From NCBI RefSeq assembly GCF_030316845.1, contig NZ_JASZYS010000003.1, positions 62,001 to 126,000 on the forward strand: a DNA stretch of 64,000 bases. The letters run 5' to 3'. Below are positions 9,115-18,410 of the stretch, one piece after another. Position 1 is the first letter of the stretch. Each line of letters starts with the position of its first letter. Source of the DNA: Variovorax davisae. Lineage in GTDB: Bacteria > Pseudomonadota > Gammaproteobacteria > Burkholderiales > Burkholderiaceae_C. Position numbers and translations under genes: made by a program. The notes beneath the pieces were generated by a model. The model ran no database searches. It saw only the letters and a program-made list of their open reading frames with translations, and was not told the origin of the DNA.

Positions 9115-10038
9115 ATGAATTCGTCAACAAAACTGATGAATGTGAGCAGCCGCCAGCTCCATGCCTTCCTGGAGGTCACGCGCCTGCAGAGCTTTGCAAA
9201 GGCGGCCGATCAGATTCATCTGTCGCCTTCGGGCATGAGCATGCTCGTGAAGGAACTGGAAGAGCAGGTGGGAGCGCGCCTTTTCGATCGAACGACGCGG
9301 TCCGTCGACCTCACCGACGCTGGTCGACGGCTGCTGCCTGTGGCCGAGCGGATCATCGACGAATTGCGCGCGCTTGCTTCGGTCGTGAGCGGCAGCATGG
9401 CGGCCGTGCGCTCCCGTCTTGATATTTCCGCGACGCCCATGGTGTCGGCGACCCTGTTGCCCGAGGTAGTTCGGGCATTCGCCGACAGCCATCCGCAAGT
9501 GCAGGTCAATCTGGCGGACGTCGATGTCAGTGTCGTGCGCCAGCGGGTGATGGACGGAGAGGCCGACATCGGCCTCGGCTTCTTCGTGAAGCCAGCGGTC
9601 GGGCTGTTGCGCCAGCCCTTGTGCAAGTTCAAACTGATGCTCATCAGCCCGCCCGGAACCGGCGTGAGTGGCTTGATTCGCAAGCAGCCTTGGTCCAGCA
9701 TGTCGGGCCTGCCGCTCGTCAGTCTGCCGACCGACAACCCAATCCAGGTACTGATCGAGAAGCACCTCGCCAAGTTGGGCCTCGCGCATGAGCAGCGACC
9801 ACGGATGAACCTGATCGGGACCCTCATCGCGATGGTGCGTGCGGGCCGTGGCCATGCCGTCATTCCGTCATTCGCGATAGAGGATTGCCTCGGACAGGGC
9901 CTGGGCGTGTCGATATTGCAGGATCCCGTAGTGAGTCTCGACCTGTTCCTGGTGTCGCGACGCGGCACGCAGCCGAAGCCGGCTGCGTTGGCCTTCGCCG
10001 AGACGGTGAAAAAAGCCGCGGCGAGACGGCCGGCCTAG
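9115..10038 (+). CDS. LysR-family transcriptional regulator
   Basis: This is a 307-aa LysR protein with an N-terminal winged helix (RQLHAFLEVTRLQSFAKAAD, then LFDRTTRSVDLTDAGR) and an effector domain ending near KKAAARR. Two ATGs, at 9115 and 9136, are both possible; the first gives seven extra residues. The open frame upstream runs into the divergent gene and is not used. The gene is divergent from the Bug-monooxygenase operon (9044-6422), which it very likely controls in response to the imported or hydroxylated aromatic compound. Confidence 0.92.
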   Translation: MNSSTKLMNVSSRQLHAFLEVTRLQSFAKAADQIHLSPSGMSMLVKELEEQVGARLFDRTTRSVDLTDAGRRLLPVAERIIDELRALASVVSGSMAAVRSRLDISATPMVSATLLPEVVRAFADSHPQVQVNLADVDVSVVRQRVMDGEADIGLGFFVKPAVGLLRQPLCKFKLMLISPPGTGVSGLIRKQPWSSMSGLPLVSLPTDNPIQVLIEKHLAKLGLAHEQRPRMNLIGTLIAMVRAGRGHAVIPSFAIEDCLGQGLGVSILQDPVVSLDLFLVSRRGTQPKPAALAFAETVKKAAARRPA

Positions 10039-10247
10039 GTCGGCAGATCCACTTCCCAGGGCGGCACCATGCACGAGCGGTCGAGACATCCACTGGGCGC
10101 GACCATTCGGCTTGCCTCGCATGCGCCGGCCGGCGATGTGGCGCACCGGCACCCTTCCGCCATCCTGTGCGCGACCGATCTTCGAAATCTATCTTCAGCT
10201 TCCGCGGCCACTTCTGACCTCGGATGCCGCGGTGCACCTCCCAACTT

Positions 10248-10532
10248 CTATTCGGGAAAGATGTTCGCGGCCTTCGCAACCTGCCCCCAACGCACGATGT
10301 CGCTCGCGATGCGCTTTGACAAAGCGGCGGAATCGGCATCGCCCGGATCCATGCCGATCGCATTCATCTTGTCGATCATGTCCTTGTCCTTCAGAATCTC
10401 GGCGGCCGCCGTGCGCAGCTTGGCCAGCACCGGTGCGGGCGTGCCTTGGGGCGCCATCAGCGCGGTCCAGATGGGCGCGTCGTAGCCCGGATAGCCGAGC
10501 TCCGCGATCAAGGGAGGAATGACCCCCAGCAT
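10248..10532 (-). pseudogene. C-terminal fragment of a Bug-family binding protein
   Basis: The 94-codon reading matches only the last third of Bug proteins: GYDAPIWTALMAPQGTPAPV, then the helix LAKLRTAAAEILKD and the final RWGQVAKAANIF. The signal peptide and the first two thirds of about 320 residues are absent, and the region upstream (10533-10844) contains no missing part. It is a truncated, probably non-functional copy left over from a sixth Bug gene. Confidence 0.85.
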
Positions 10533-10844
10533 AGGATTGCGAAGCTTTTGGAAGTGAGTGACAAAACTGTTGGATCGACACCCTGAAGCCTGTTTTTAAT
10601 GCCAGCTGCCCTTCGGGATCAAGCCGTCTTTCTGCTTAGGACTGGGGTGCGGTCATGTTTCGACGCGCCCACCGGCAAGACCGTATACATGCATGCAACC
10701 GTTTACGTCAAGTCACCGAAAAAACCTTGCAATAGGCGCTGGGCCCATACATGCACGAGAAGGACGATCACCCCAAGGTGAGCATGTCTGGCAGAAGCGA
10801 CGAGAAATGGGTAAGGCTGAGGATATATAGCAACCGTGGATGGA
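10533..10844. other. Non-coding stretch upstream of the Bug fragment
   Basis: No supported gene was seen. The stretch begins at the broken end of the Bug fragment and includes A+T-richer sequence and a short ATGCATG repeat near 10688-10696. It lies downstream of the class II aldolase stop. Confidence 0.5.
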
Positions 10845-11657
10845 CTATTCCAATAGATCGGGTTGCTCCGCCAGCACCTTGTCCATCAACGGCTGCAGGC
10901 CAAACCAGCCTGCGCTGTGCGAGCCCACCTGCCGGGCTGTCAGGCTGGCCGTGACGTCGTCGATTTCGACCGGTGTGCCGGCGGCAGCGGCCAACAGGTA
11001 CTGCTCGAAGGCCCGTTCCATCCGCAGGAACCAGAAGACCGCCTCGTCCACCGAATGCCCCACGGTGAAATGCGCATGATTGCGGCAGATGACGGCCTTG
11101 CCCTGTCCCAGGCTCTGGGCGATCAAGTCGCCTTCCGAAAGCTCGCTGGCAATGCCGCCGTAAGCCTGCAGCACGGCGTGGTCATTGTAGAAGGCGCATG
11201 CCTCTTGGGTGGTGGGCGGCAAAAGCCTGCCCAGCGAAGCGAAGGCAGTGCCGTTGCGTGAATGGGAATGCGCTGCGGCGACGACGTCCGGCCGCGCGCG
11301 GTGGATGCGCGAGTGGATGGAAAACGCCGCCGCATTGACGGGGTGTTTGCCCTCCACCACCTGCCCCTGGTGGTCGATCAGCATCAGGTCCGACACCTTG
11401 ATACGGCTGAAGTGCACGCCCAGCGGGTTCACCCAGAAGTGGTCGATGAGGATCGGGTCGCGCGCGCTGATGTGCCCCGCAATGCCGACGTCGAAGCCAT
11501 GCATCGCGAAGATGCGAAAACCGGCGGCAAGGCGCTGCTTGAGGTGTCGCCTCTCGTCCTCGGGCCTGCCGAATACCGGCGGGGTAGGCCAATTCAGGCC
11601 GCTGCGGGTGGCCTGCAGCAGCACTGGCGGCATTCTTTCGATCGTGGTATCCATCAT
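10845..11657 (-). CDS. Class II aldolase/adducin family protein
   Basis: This 270-aa protein has the zinc-site pattern of the class II aldolase/adducin fold: an HSRIHRARPDV segment, HSHSRNG (the His-X-His pair), and NHAHFTVG (third metal histidine). Enzymes of this group cleave or epimerise hydroxy-keto compounds or decarboxylate keto acids. The catalytic glutamate seen in fuculose-1-phosphate aldolase is not present at the usual place, as is common in the adducin-like subgroup. It is the last gene of an operon with a Bug protein (25 bp upstream), a benzoylformate-decarboxylase-like enzyme and an aldehyde dehydrogenase. The substrate is unknown. Confidence 0.9.
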   Translation of the reverse strand: MMDTTIERMPPVLLQATRSGLNWPTPPVFGRPEDERRHLKQRLAAGFRIFAMHGFDVGIAGHISARDPILIDHFWVNPLGVHFSRIKVSDLMLIDHQGQVVEGKHPVNAAAFSIHSRIHRARPDVVAAAHSHSRNGTAFASLGRLLPPTTQEACAFYNDHAVLQAYGGIASELSEGDLIAQSLGQGKAVICRNHAHFTVGHSVDEAVFWFLRMERAFEQYLLAAAAGTPVEIDDVTASLTARQVGSHSAGWFGLQPLMDKVLAEQPDLLE

Positions 11658-11682
11658 TTACCTTCGTTGGGTAACTCCGCCT

Positions 11683-12663
11683 TCAATCGGCTTTCACGCC
11701 GCTGCGTTTGGCGACTTGTTTCCAGCGCGCGATCTCGCCGTCGATCAGCTCCGCGAACTGCGCCGGACTGCTGGACGCGGCTGCCGTGACCCCCAGGCTT
11801 TCCAGGCGCGCCCTGGCATCGGGCGTGGTCACGATGCGCTCCACCTCTGCATGCAGGCGCTTGACGATCTCAGGCGGCGTGTTGGCGGGCGCGAAGAGGC
11901 CGCTCCAGAGCGTGACGGTGGAGTCGATGCCAAGCTCCTTCATCGTCGGGATGTCAGGATACTGCTTCATGCGCTCGGCAGAGGTCACGGCCAGGGGCCT
12001 CGCACGGCCGCTGCTGATGGCGGTGGCCGCCGGGCCCGGGTCGATGATGGTCATGGACACCGTCTTGGACATCACGGCACTCACCGACTCCATGCTGCCC
12101 TTGTAGCCGATATGCGAAAACTTCGCGCCCGTGGCCTCATTGAACAGCTCGGTGATCAGCTGGAACGACGCCGCGCTGGCGCCGTAGTTGGAGCGCTCCG
12201 GGTTGCGGATCGAGGCGTCCACCAGTTCCTTGACGTTCCGCGCCGGGTCGTCCTTGTTGGCGATCAGCACCAGGGGGAACGTGCCGGTCAGCGAAATTGG
12301 CGCGAAATCACTGGGCTTGTAGGGCAGCCTGGAGTACAGAGCATGGTTAAACACCATGGGGCCGCTGGCTCCCATGAGCAACGTGTAACCGTCGGGCTTG
12401 GCGCGCGCCACCGCCTGCGCGCCCACGATGGAGGCGACGCCGGCCCGATTCTCCACGATGATCGTCTGCTTGAGAACGGGCTGCAGCTTCTCCGCCAGGA
12501 ACCGTGCGATTACGTCGTTGGCGCCGCCCGGCGCATAGCCCACGACGATAGTGATGGGCCTGTCCGGCCATTCGGCCGCAGCGGCGCCTAAAGACGCCGC
12601 CAGGCAGGCGATGGCGAGGACCGTTTTCGGGGCTCGGCTGAGCCAGGGCAGGGTGGTTTTCAT
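11683..12663 (-). CDS. Bug/TctC-family periplasmic substrate-binding protein
   Basis: This 326-aa exported protein has a signal peptide with a cleavage region near GAAAAEW, followed by the Bug core ITIVVGYAPGGANDVIAR and VENRAGVASIVGAQAV. The start at 12663 was preferred because it begins directly at the signal peptide; the frame upstream is open but encodes no recognisable sequence. It lies between the benzoylformate-decarboxylase-like gene (91 bp) and the class II aldolase gene (25 bp). It likely captures the aromatic or keto acid substrate of the pathway in the periplasm. Confidence 0.94.
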   Translation of the reverse strand: MKTTLPWLSRAPKTVLAIACLAASLGAAAAEWPDRPITIVVGYAPGGANDVIARFLAEKLQPVLKQTIIVENRAGVASIVGAQAVARAKPDGYTLLMGASGPMVFNHALYSRLPYKPSDFAPISLTGTFPLVLIANKDDPARNVKELVDASIRNPERSNYGASAASFQLITELFNEATGAKFSHIGYKGSMESVSAVMSKTVSMTIIDPGPAATAISSGRARPLAVTSAERMKQYPDIPTMKELGIDSTVTLWSGLFAPANTPPEIVKRLHAEVERIVTTPDARARLESLGVTAAASSSPAQFAELIDGEIARWKQVAKRSGVKAD

Positions 12664-12754
12664 GGGTTTGTCTTCTTCGTAGTGCAATCGCAAGATGTTC
12701 GCCTGGTGGCAATCTACATGCTGTTGTGGCGTGGCCTGGGCAGGGTCTTCGTCA

Positions 12755-14374
12755 TCAGGCGACCGCCACGTCGAGGACCGTCGGCCCCTGCCGCTGTAGG
12801 GCGGCCGACAGCGCCGCCTCGACCTGCCCCCACTCATCGACTTTTTCGCCGAAGCAGCCCTGGGACTTGGCCAAGCCACTGAAATCGATGCCCGGAATGT
12901 CAATGCCAACCAGCTTCTCGCCGGCCGCAAACCCGAGCACCCCGGAAAAGCGCTTCAAGGCGGCGTAGCGGCGGTTGTTCAGCACCACGAAAACCACGTT
13001 CGCGCCCTGCTCGGCGGCGGTCCACAGGCTTTGGATGCTGTACATAGATGACCCGTCGCCGATCACGCAGATCACGCGCCGGTCCGGCTGGGCCATGGCG
13101 ATGCCGACCGCCGCGGGCATGCCGTAACCCAGCCCGCCACTGGCCATGGTGTAGAAGGTGCCTGGTTCATCGATCCGCAAGTACTGGTGCATCACCACCC
13201 GGGCCGTGGGCGCCTCCTCGACGACGATGTCCCGCGGGTCACGCAGCTTGGAGAGGGTTTGCAGCACGAAGGCCACGCTGATGGGATCCGTGCCTTCGGC
13301 CACTGCGGGCACGGGCCTTCGCGGCACTTTCGGCGGCTCTATCGCCGGCCGCTCGACCAGCCCGCGCAGAAGGCCTTGCAGCCCTAGGCGCACGCTGCCT
13401 TGCACCGCGAAGCCCTGGGGAACGGACGCGGCCGCCTCAGCATCGTCGGTCAGTACCGCCAGCGTTGCGCCCTCGGGCAGGTGCGAGCCTTCGGTATCGC
13501 GCTCCACGTGGTAGGTGAACGCCGGCCCGCCGACCACGAGCACCAGGTCGTGGCCATACAGCAGCTCGCGGATCGCCGCGGACGACGCCGGCAGAAAGCC
13601 CTGGAACAAGGAATGCGATTCCGGGAAGGAGCCGCGCGAGGCCATGGGTGCCGCGAAAACAGCGGCGTGGCAAGCCTGCGCCAATTGCACCACCTCCGGC
13701 CAGGCGCCCTCGCGGTCGATGGCGGCGCCGACCACCAGTGCGATGCGCCGGCTCTCCTGAATCAACCCGCACAGCATCTGGATCTGCGCCGGATCGGGCG
13801 CCACCACCTGGCTGACCTGCGCCGGCATCAGCGGATGGCAGGCCTTGTCCCAATCGTCCGCTGGTACCGAGACCAGCACCGGGCCGCGCGGCTGCTGCAT
13901 GGCAATGTGGTAGGCCTTGCGGATGGCCAACGGAACGTCTTCGGCGCGCGCGGGCTCAATGCTCCATTTCACGTAAGGATGCGGCAGCTCGGCCGCGCGC
14001 CGCGAGTGCAGGTAGGGATCGAAGGGCTGGATCGAGCGCGATTGTTGGCCCGCCACGATGACCAGCGGCGTCTGGTTCTTGAAGGCGGTGTAGATGTTGC
14101 CCATGGCGTTGCCCACGCCGGCGGCCGAGTGCAGGTTCACGAATGTGGCGTTATGGCTAGCCTGGGCATAGCCGTCCGCCATGCCGATCACGCAGGCTTC
14201 CTGCAGGCCCAGCACGTACTTGAAGTCGTCGGGGAAATTTCGGACCATCGGCAGCTCGGTGGAGCCGGGATTACCGAAGATTTGCCGGCAGCCTACCTCG
14301 CGCATGAAGTGGTAGAACGCGTCCCGCACAGTGGGAAGGGCAAGAGCCTGCAGGTCAGGACTGGGAGAGTTCAT
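12755..14374 (-). CDS. mdlC: Benzoylformate-decarboxylase-like thiamine pyrophosphate enzyme
   Basis: This 539-aa TPP-dependent enzyme closely follows the benzoylformate decarboxylase pattern. Counting from the ATG at 14374, the active-site residues known from the Pseudomonas putida enzyme (Ser26, Glu47, His70) appear at a constant offset of 12: Ser38 in GNPGSTELP, Glu59 in LQEACVIGMADG, His82 in LHSAAGVGNA. The second active-site histidine is in PAFTYHVE. The Mg-TPP motif is GDGSSMY followed by VVLNNRRYAAL. The reaction is nonoxidative decarboxylation of a 2-keto acid to an aldehyde, which the upstream aldehyde dehydrogenase (14424) can oxidise. In-frame starts at 14404 or 14449 are possible but have no good ribosome site. 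No mandelate dehydrogenase or racemase is in the window. Confidence 0.9.
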   Translation of the reverse strand: MNSPSPDLQALALPTVRDAFYHFMREVGCRQIFGNPGSTELPMVRNFPDDFKYVLGLQEACVIGMADGYAQASHNATFVNLHSAAGVGNAMGNIYTAFKNQTPLVIVAGQQSRSIQPFDPYLHSRRAAELPHPYVKWSIEPARAEDVPLAIRKAYHIAMQQPRGPVLVSVPADDWDKACHPLMPAQVSQVVAPDPAQIQMLCGLIQESRRIALVVGAAIDREGAWPEVVQLAQACHAAVFAAPMASRGSFPESHSLFQGFLPASSAAIRELLYGHDLVLVVGGPAFTYHVERDTEGSHLPEGATLAVLTDDAEAAASVPQGFAVQGSVRLGLQGLLRGLVERPAIEPPKVPRRPVPAVAEGTDPISVAFVLQTLSKLRDPRDIVVEEAPTARVVMHQYLRIDEPGTFYTMASGGLGYGMPAAVGIAMAQPDRRVICVIGDGSSMYSIQSLWTAAEQGANVVFVVLNNRRYAALKRFSGVLGFAAGEKLVGIDIPGIDFSGLAKSQGCFGEKVDEWGQVEAALSAALQRQGPTVLDVAVA

Positions 14375-14423
14375 GGACGCGCTTTTTTGATGAACAAGTG
14401 ACATTGGCTTGGCGGCTTTCGGA

Positions 14424-15866
14424 TCAGACTGTGGTGCTCTGGTAGACATGCTTGGTCACCAAGAAGTCGTTCATACCCTCCGCGCCGTGCAGCCGGCCGT
14501 AGCCGCTATCACGCTCGCCACCGGTCTCGATCTCGGCGAAGAGTTTGTTGTGCGCGTTCAGCCAGACGCTGCCTGAACGCAGCCGGTTCGCGACGCGCCG
14601 GGCCTTGCCCCCGGTGTCTCGGGACCAGACACTGGCCGCCAGGCCGTAGCGGGTGGCATTAGCCCGGGCCACGGCATCGTCCTCGTCGTTGAAGCGCTCG
14701 ATTACCATCACTGGGCCAAAGAGTTCGTTCTGCACGAGCGGGCTCGCGAGGTCCTCTACCGCAATCAGGCTCGGGGTGATGAAGGCGCCCTGCGCTAGGC
14801 TGCCACCGGGCACCTCGCCGCGCACCAGCACGTCCGCAGGCCGGTCCACCCCCTCGACAAGCGCCTTTATGCGGTCGCGGTTGGCGCGGTCAATGAGTGG
14901 CCCCATGCCGGACGCGGCGTCCATGCCGGGGCCGGGCTTCACGCTATGCATGGCGGCGGACAACTCGGCCGCAAACCGGTCGAAGAGGGATTCATGCACG
15001 ATGACACGGGCCAGCGCGGTGCACTGCTGGCCCGACAGGATCAGCCCGCCCGCGAGCACCCCGCGCACAGTCTGTTGCAGGTCGCAGTCGTCGAACACCA
15101 CCGCCGCAGCCTTGCCGCCAAGCTCCAGGGACAGTCGGGTGAGGTTTCCCGCCGTGGCCCGGGCGATGGCCTTGCCCACGGCGGTCGAGCCGGTGAAGCT
15201 GATCACCGCCACCTCGGGCGATTCGCACAGAGCCCGGGAGACCTCGGCGCCGGACTCGGTGACGGTGTTGACGATGCCCGGCGCCAGGCGCGGGTCGGAC
15301 AGGACCGTGTCCAGCACCATGTTGCTCACCAGCGCGGTCTGGTGCGCAGGCTTGACCACCACGGTGCAGCCCGCCGCCAGCGCCGGCCCCAGCGAGCGCA
15401 CGAGCAGGGTGACGGGTGCGTTCCAGGGCACGATGATCACGGCCACGCCTGCCGCCTCGCGATGCAGCGCGCTGAAGCAGCCGGGCTCGATCTCGATGAT
15501 GCGCCCGAAGAGGTTTCTCGCCAGGCCCGCGTAGTAGCGCAGTTCGGAGATGGCGGCAGCGACTTCGCCCATGGCCTCGCGCAGCATCTTGCCGTTGTGC
15601 GCCACCAGCAGGTGCGCCACCTGCTCGCGGCGCTCCTCCAGCCGGGTAGCGGCGGACAGCAGAACGTCAGAGCGCAGCTTTGCATCGTGCTTCCAACTGG
15701 TGACGTGGAAGGCGCGCGTGGCTGCCGCCATTGCGGCTTGTGCATCCATCGCCGTGCCTTCCGCGAATTCCGACACGGGCTCGCCCGTGGCGGGATCGAG
15801 CGCGGTCCCCGTGGTGCCGCTCCCGGGCACCCAAGCCCCATCGATGTAGTGCTGCGCAACCTTCAT
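14424..15866 (-). CDS. Aldehyde dehydrogenase (benzaldehyde-dehydrogenase-like)
   Basis: This 480-aa aldehyde dehydrogenase has the PWNAP coenzyme motif at 147-151, general base Glu248 in LELGGKAA, and nucleophile Cys282 in GQQCTALAR. It heads a four-gene operon with a benzoylformate-decarboxylase-like gene, a Bug gene and an aldolase gene. By context it should oxidise the aldehyde made by the decarboxylase, as in mandelate degradation. The operon is divergent from a LysR gene at 15980, with 113 bp between the starts. Confidence 0.93.
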   Translation of the reverse strand: MKVAQHYIDGAWVPGSGTTGTALDPATGEPVSEFAEGTAMDAQAAMAAATRAFHVTSWKHDAKLRSDVLLSAATRLEERREQVAHLLVAHNGKMLREAMGEVAAAISELRYYAGLARNLFGRIIEIEPGCFSALHREAAGVAVIIVPWNAPVTLLVRSLGPALAAGCTVVVKPAHQTALVSNMVLDTVLSDPRLAPGIVNTVTESGAEVSRALCESPEVAVISFTGSTAVGKAIARATAGNLTRLSLELGGKAAAVVFDDCDLQQTVRGVLAGGLILSGQQCTALARVIVHESLFDRFAAELSAAMHSVKPGPGMDAASGMGPLIDRANRDRIKALVEGVDRPADVLVRGEVPGGSLAQGAFITPSLIAVEDLASPLVQNELFGPVMVIERFNDEDDAVARANATRYGLAASVWSRDTGGKARRVANRLRSGSVWLNAHNKLFAEIETGGERDSGYGRLHGAEGMNDFLVTKHVYQSTTV

Positions 15867-15979
15867 GAATCGTGTCTCCTGGTAGTCATTCAGCCGGCGA
15901 GTATTGGCCGCAAGCCATCAACAAGCCAATGAATAAAATGCGTTAGTCATACAATATTTGATATACCTTTGGGCATTTC

Positions 15980-16891
15980 ATGGATTGGACACAACGTATC
16001 CGCCTGCGGCATCTGCAGCTGCTGATCAGTCTTGCCGAAACGCAGAATGTCAGCCGCTCGGCAGAGCTGCTGCACATGACCCAGCCAGCGCTCTCCAAGT
16101 GGCTCAAGGACCTGGAAGCGGACATGGGCGTGGAACTCTTCGAGCGGCACGCGCGTGGCCTTCGGCCCACGCACTACTGCGAAGTCCTGCTGGAACACGC
16201 CCGGCGTATCCGGGTTGACCTCGACCGCGCTCGGGAGGAGATGGCGCTGCTGCTGGCAGGCAGCACCGGCTACGTGGCCATCGGCGGCTCTGGCGCGACG
16301 ATTGCCTCCACTGTGCCGGGGGCCGTGCTGGCTTTGCTGAAGGCGATGCCGGGAGCGCGCGTGGACATCGTCGAAGGCACGATGGACCGCCTGATGGAAA
16401 TGCTAGGCAGGCGCGAGCTGGACGTCGCGGTGGGCCGCTCGCACCCCCAGTACCTGACGCCTCTGGTCGAATCGGAAGTGCTTTACGCGGAGCCCCTGCA
16501 CTTCGTGGCCCGCAAGGGCCACCCGCTGCACCGCCTCAAATCCATGGACTGGGACGACCTGTACCGCTACCGCTGGGTGGTTTTCAGCCGCGATACGCCT
16601 GCGCGAACGCTGCTCAACGAAGAACTGCGCCTAGCTCAGCGCAGCCTGCCGGCGGATGCGCTACAGTCGAACTCGGTGTTCGCCAGCTTTTCCATGCTGA
16701 CCGCCAGCGACATGGTCACCATCGCCTCGCAGCGCTCCATCGCGCAGTACGAGCGCATGGGTGCGCTGCAGCGGCTTCCCATGCGCTTCAGCTCCGCCCC
16801 GCCGGTGATGATGTACTGGCGCAACGACACCTCGCGCAGTACCGCCGTGGCGCAGGCCCTGCAGTGCCTGCGCGACCTCGAAGCACCATGA
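15980..16891 (+). CDS. LysR-family transcriptional regulator
   Basis: This 303-aa LysR protein has the winged helix RLRHLQLLISLAETQNVSRS followed by MTQPALSKWLKDLEAD and FERHARGLRPT. That variant of the DNA-binding domain is typical of the GbpR/CbbR-like subgroup that regulates sugar or aromatic catabolism. The effector domain is complete. It is divergent from the aldehyde dehydrogenase/decarboxylase operon (15866-10845) and is very probably its activator. Confidence 0.93.
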   Translation: MDWTQRIRLRHLQLLISLAETQNVSRSAELLHMTQPALSKWLKDLEADMGVELFERHARGLRPTHYCEVLLEHARRIRVDLDRAREEMALLLAGSTGYVAIGGSGATIASTVPGAVLALLKAMPGARVDIVEGTMDRLMEMLGRRELDVAVGRSHPQYLTPLVESEVLYAEPLHFVARKGHPLHRLKSMDWDDLYRYRWVVFSRDTPARTLLNEELRLAQRSLPADALQSNSVFASFSMLTASDMVTIASQRSIAQYERMGALQRLPMRFSSAPPVMMYWRNDTSRSTAVAQALQCLRDLEAP

Positions 16892-17379
16892 CGATCTAGC
16901 TGCAGCCGTCAGCGTGTCCCGTCAGACGGACAATGGCGGAACAGTACCCCATGAAGTCGAAGACCGTGCGGCCGACGCATCCGCGGAAGCCGACAATTCC
17001 GAAGGGGGCGTGCGCGCGATCCAGCGGGCTCGTGGGACTGGACTGCGCTACCTTGCGACGGCACTTTTTTCGAAGGCACGCCTTGGTTCGCACTCAGGAA
17101 GAACGAGCCCATGAGCATCGTGCAGAAGTTTCGGACCGGCCAAAATCGCCCGTCGCCGTCGCGCCGGGCGGTCGAAAAACGATCATTGTCGAGAGTCGGC
17201 CCATGGCCGCGTCCTGCCATACGACCGCGAAATTGCGATGGCGGCAGCACGTCACCCACCGTTGGGTAGGACAGTCAATGCGAGAAAAGCGTTAGGTCGG
17301 CGTCACACCGTTGTACCGCACAGAAACTAAACGTATCTCAAGCACAAACGAGAGGCGCACTGCAAGCATTGACTGCTCA
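16892..17379. other. Gene-free stretch between convergent LysR genes
   Basis: These 488 bp separate the 3' ends of two LysR genes. Several short open frames exist on both strands, but none has a recognisable family, ribosome site or convincing composition. It may hold the decayed remains of an unidentified gene. Confidence 0.45.
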
Positions 17380-18273
17380 TCAAACCTCACTGTGAGATTC
17401 GAACGCCTGGACGAGGCAGATTCCAAAATCGGCCAGCAGATCGCTGGTCGACCGCCCCGCCTTGGTGATCTCATAGAAGTCGACGGCGACTGCAGGTGTC
17501 CTCATCTTTTGAAACGTAACCCTGTATCGGGACGCAGCGCTCGCTACGAAATCCGGCAGGATGGTGGGTCCTGCGCCGGACTCCACCATCGCCAGCAAGG
17601 TGTGCAGCTGATTGAATCGCTGCGCGACGGTCGCAGCGGACCCGGCGGAGCGTAGTCGGCCTTCGACCAGTTGCTGGATCGGGTTGTCGAGCGGAAGTCC
17701 GAGCAACGGCGCTGCGGGCAACTCCTTCCATCGCACGGACTTCGACGCCTCATTCCCGGCACAAACCAGCACGAGCGGGGATTCGAGCAGACGCCGGCGG
17801 CGCACCAGACTTGACACAGTCATGAACGCGCCAAATCCGGCGTCGAGCTCGCCGCTCTGCACTCGCTCATAGATGGTGGCCCTGTCCAGATCCTGCAACT
17901 CGACCTGAACACTCGGATGCATGCCCGCGAACGCCGCGCAGGCTTCGGGAACGATGGATGAGGCAATGAGTGGCGTGGCGCCGACCGATAAGCGGCGTCG
18001 CTGGGTCGACGTGATCTGGCCAAGCGAAACGGCCGCCTCTTCCAGATCCTTGAGTACCCGGACCGCCGTGGGCAGGAACTCCTTGCCCTGCGCCGTCAGC
18101 GCAACGTTGCGCGTGGTTCGCTCGAACAGCCTGCAATCGAGTTGCCCCTCCAGCTCCCGCAGCATCGCGCTCAAGCCCGGCTGCGTGACATGGAGCTGCT
18201 CCCCTGCTCGAGTGAAGCTTCGCAGGCGCGCCGTCGCAACGAATGCCCTCAGTTGCCGTATCGAAAAGTTCAT
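17380..18273 (-). CDS. LysR-family transcriptional regulator
   Basis: This 297-aa LysR protein starts at the ATG for MNFSIRQLRAFVATARL; a TTG seven codons further up is the alternative. The winged helix is clear (SFTRAGEQLHVTQPGLSAML, then LFERTTRNVALTAQG). It is divergent from the Bug/monooxygenase pair at 18411-20585, 137 bp away, with a 10-bp palindrome in between. It resembles the LysR protein at 9115, which controls a matching Bug/monooxygenase pair, so the two cassettes look like variations of one module. Confidence 0.93.
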   Translation of the reverse strand: MNFSIRQLRAFVATARLRSFTRAGEQLHVTQPGLSAMLRELEGQLDCRLFERTTRNVALTAQGKEFLPTAVRVLKDLEEAAVSLGQITSTQRRRLSVGATPLIASSIVPEACAAFAGMHPSVQVELQDLDRATIYERVQSGELDAGFGAFMTVSSLVRRRRLLESPLVLVCAGNEASKSVRWKELPAAPLLGLPLDNPIQQLVEGRLRSAGSAATVAQRFNQLHTLLAMVESGAGPTILPDFVASAASRYRVTFQKMRTPAVAVDFYEITKAGRSTSDLLADFGICLVQAFESHSEV

Positions 18274-18305
18274 TGCTCGCGGCCTTCGATTCAAAACGAT
18301 TAGTT

Positions 18306-18315
18306 ATCAATTGAT
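18306..18315. promoter_or_regulatory. Palindrome, candidate LysR operator
   Basis: ATCAATTGAT is a perfect 10-bp palindrome in the A+T-rich divergent region between the LysR gene and the Bug gene, a likely site for the adjacent regulator. Confidence 0.35.
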
Positions 18316-18410
18316 TCTATTTCGTTCCTTCACTTATTTCTAAGGAAGCGCTCCAATTCAAACGTTGGCGGGCCTGACCCGCGTCAGATCCAGTTCAGGA
18401 GACACATCCC

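Noticed and set aside
1772-10858. Shared 12-mer ATTCCAATAGAT at 1772 and 10847
   Set aside because: The second copy is at the coding end of the aldolase gene, and a 12-base match is expected by chance in a window of this size.
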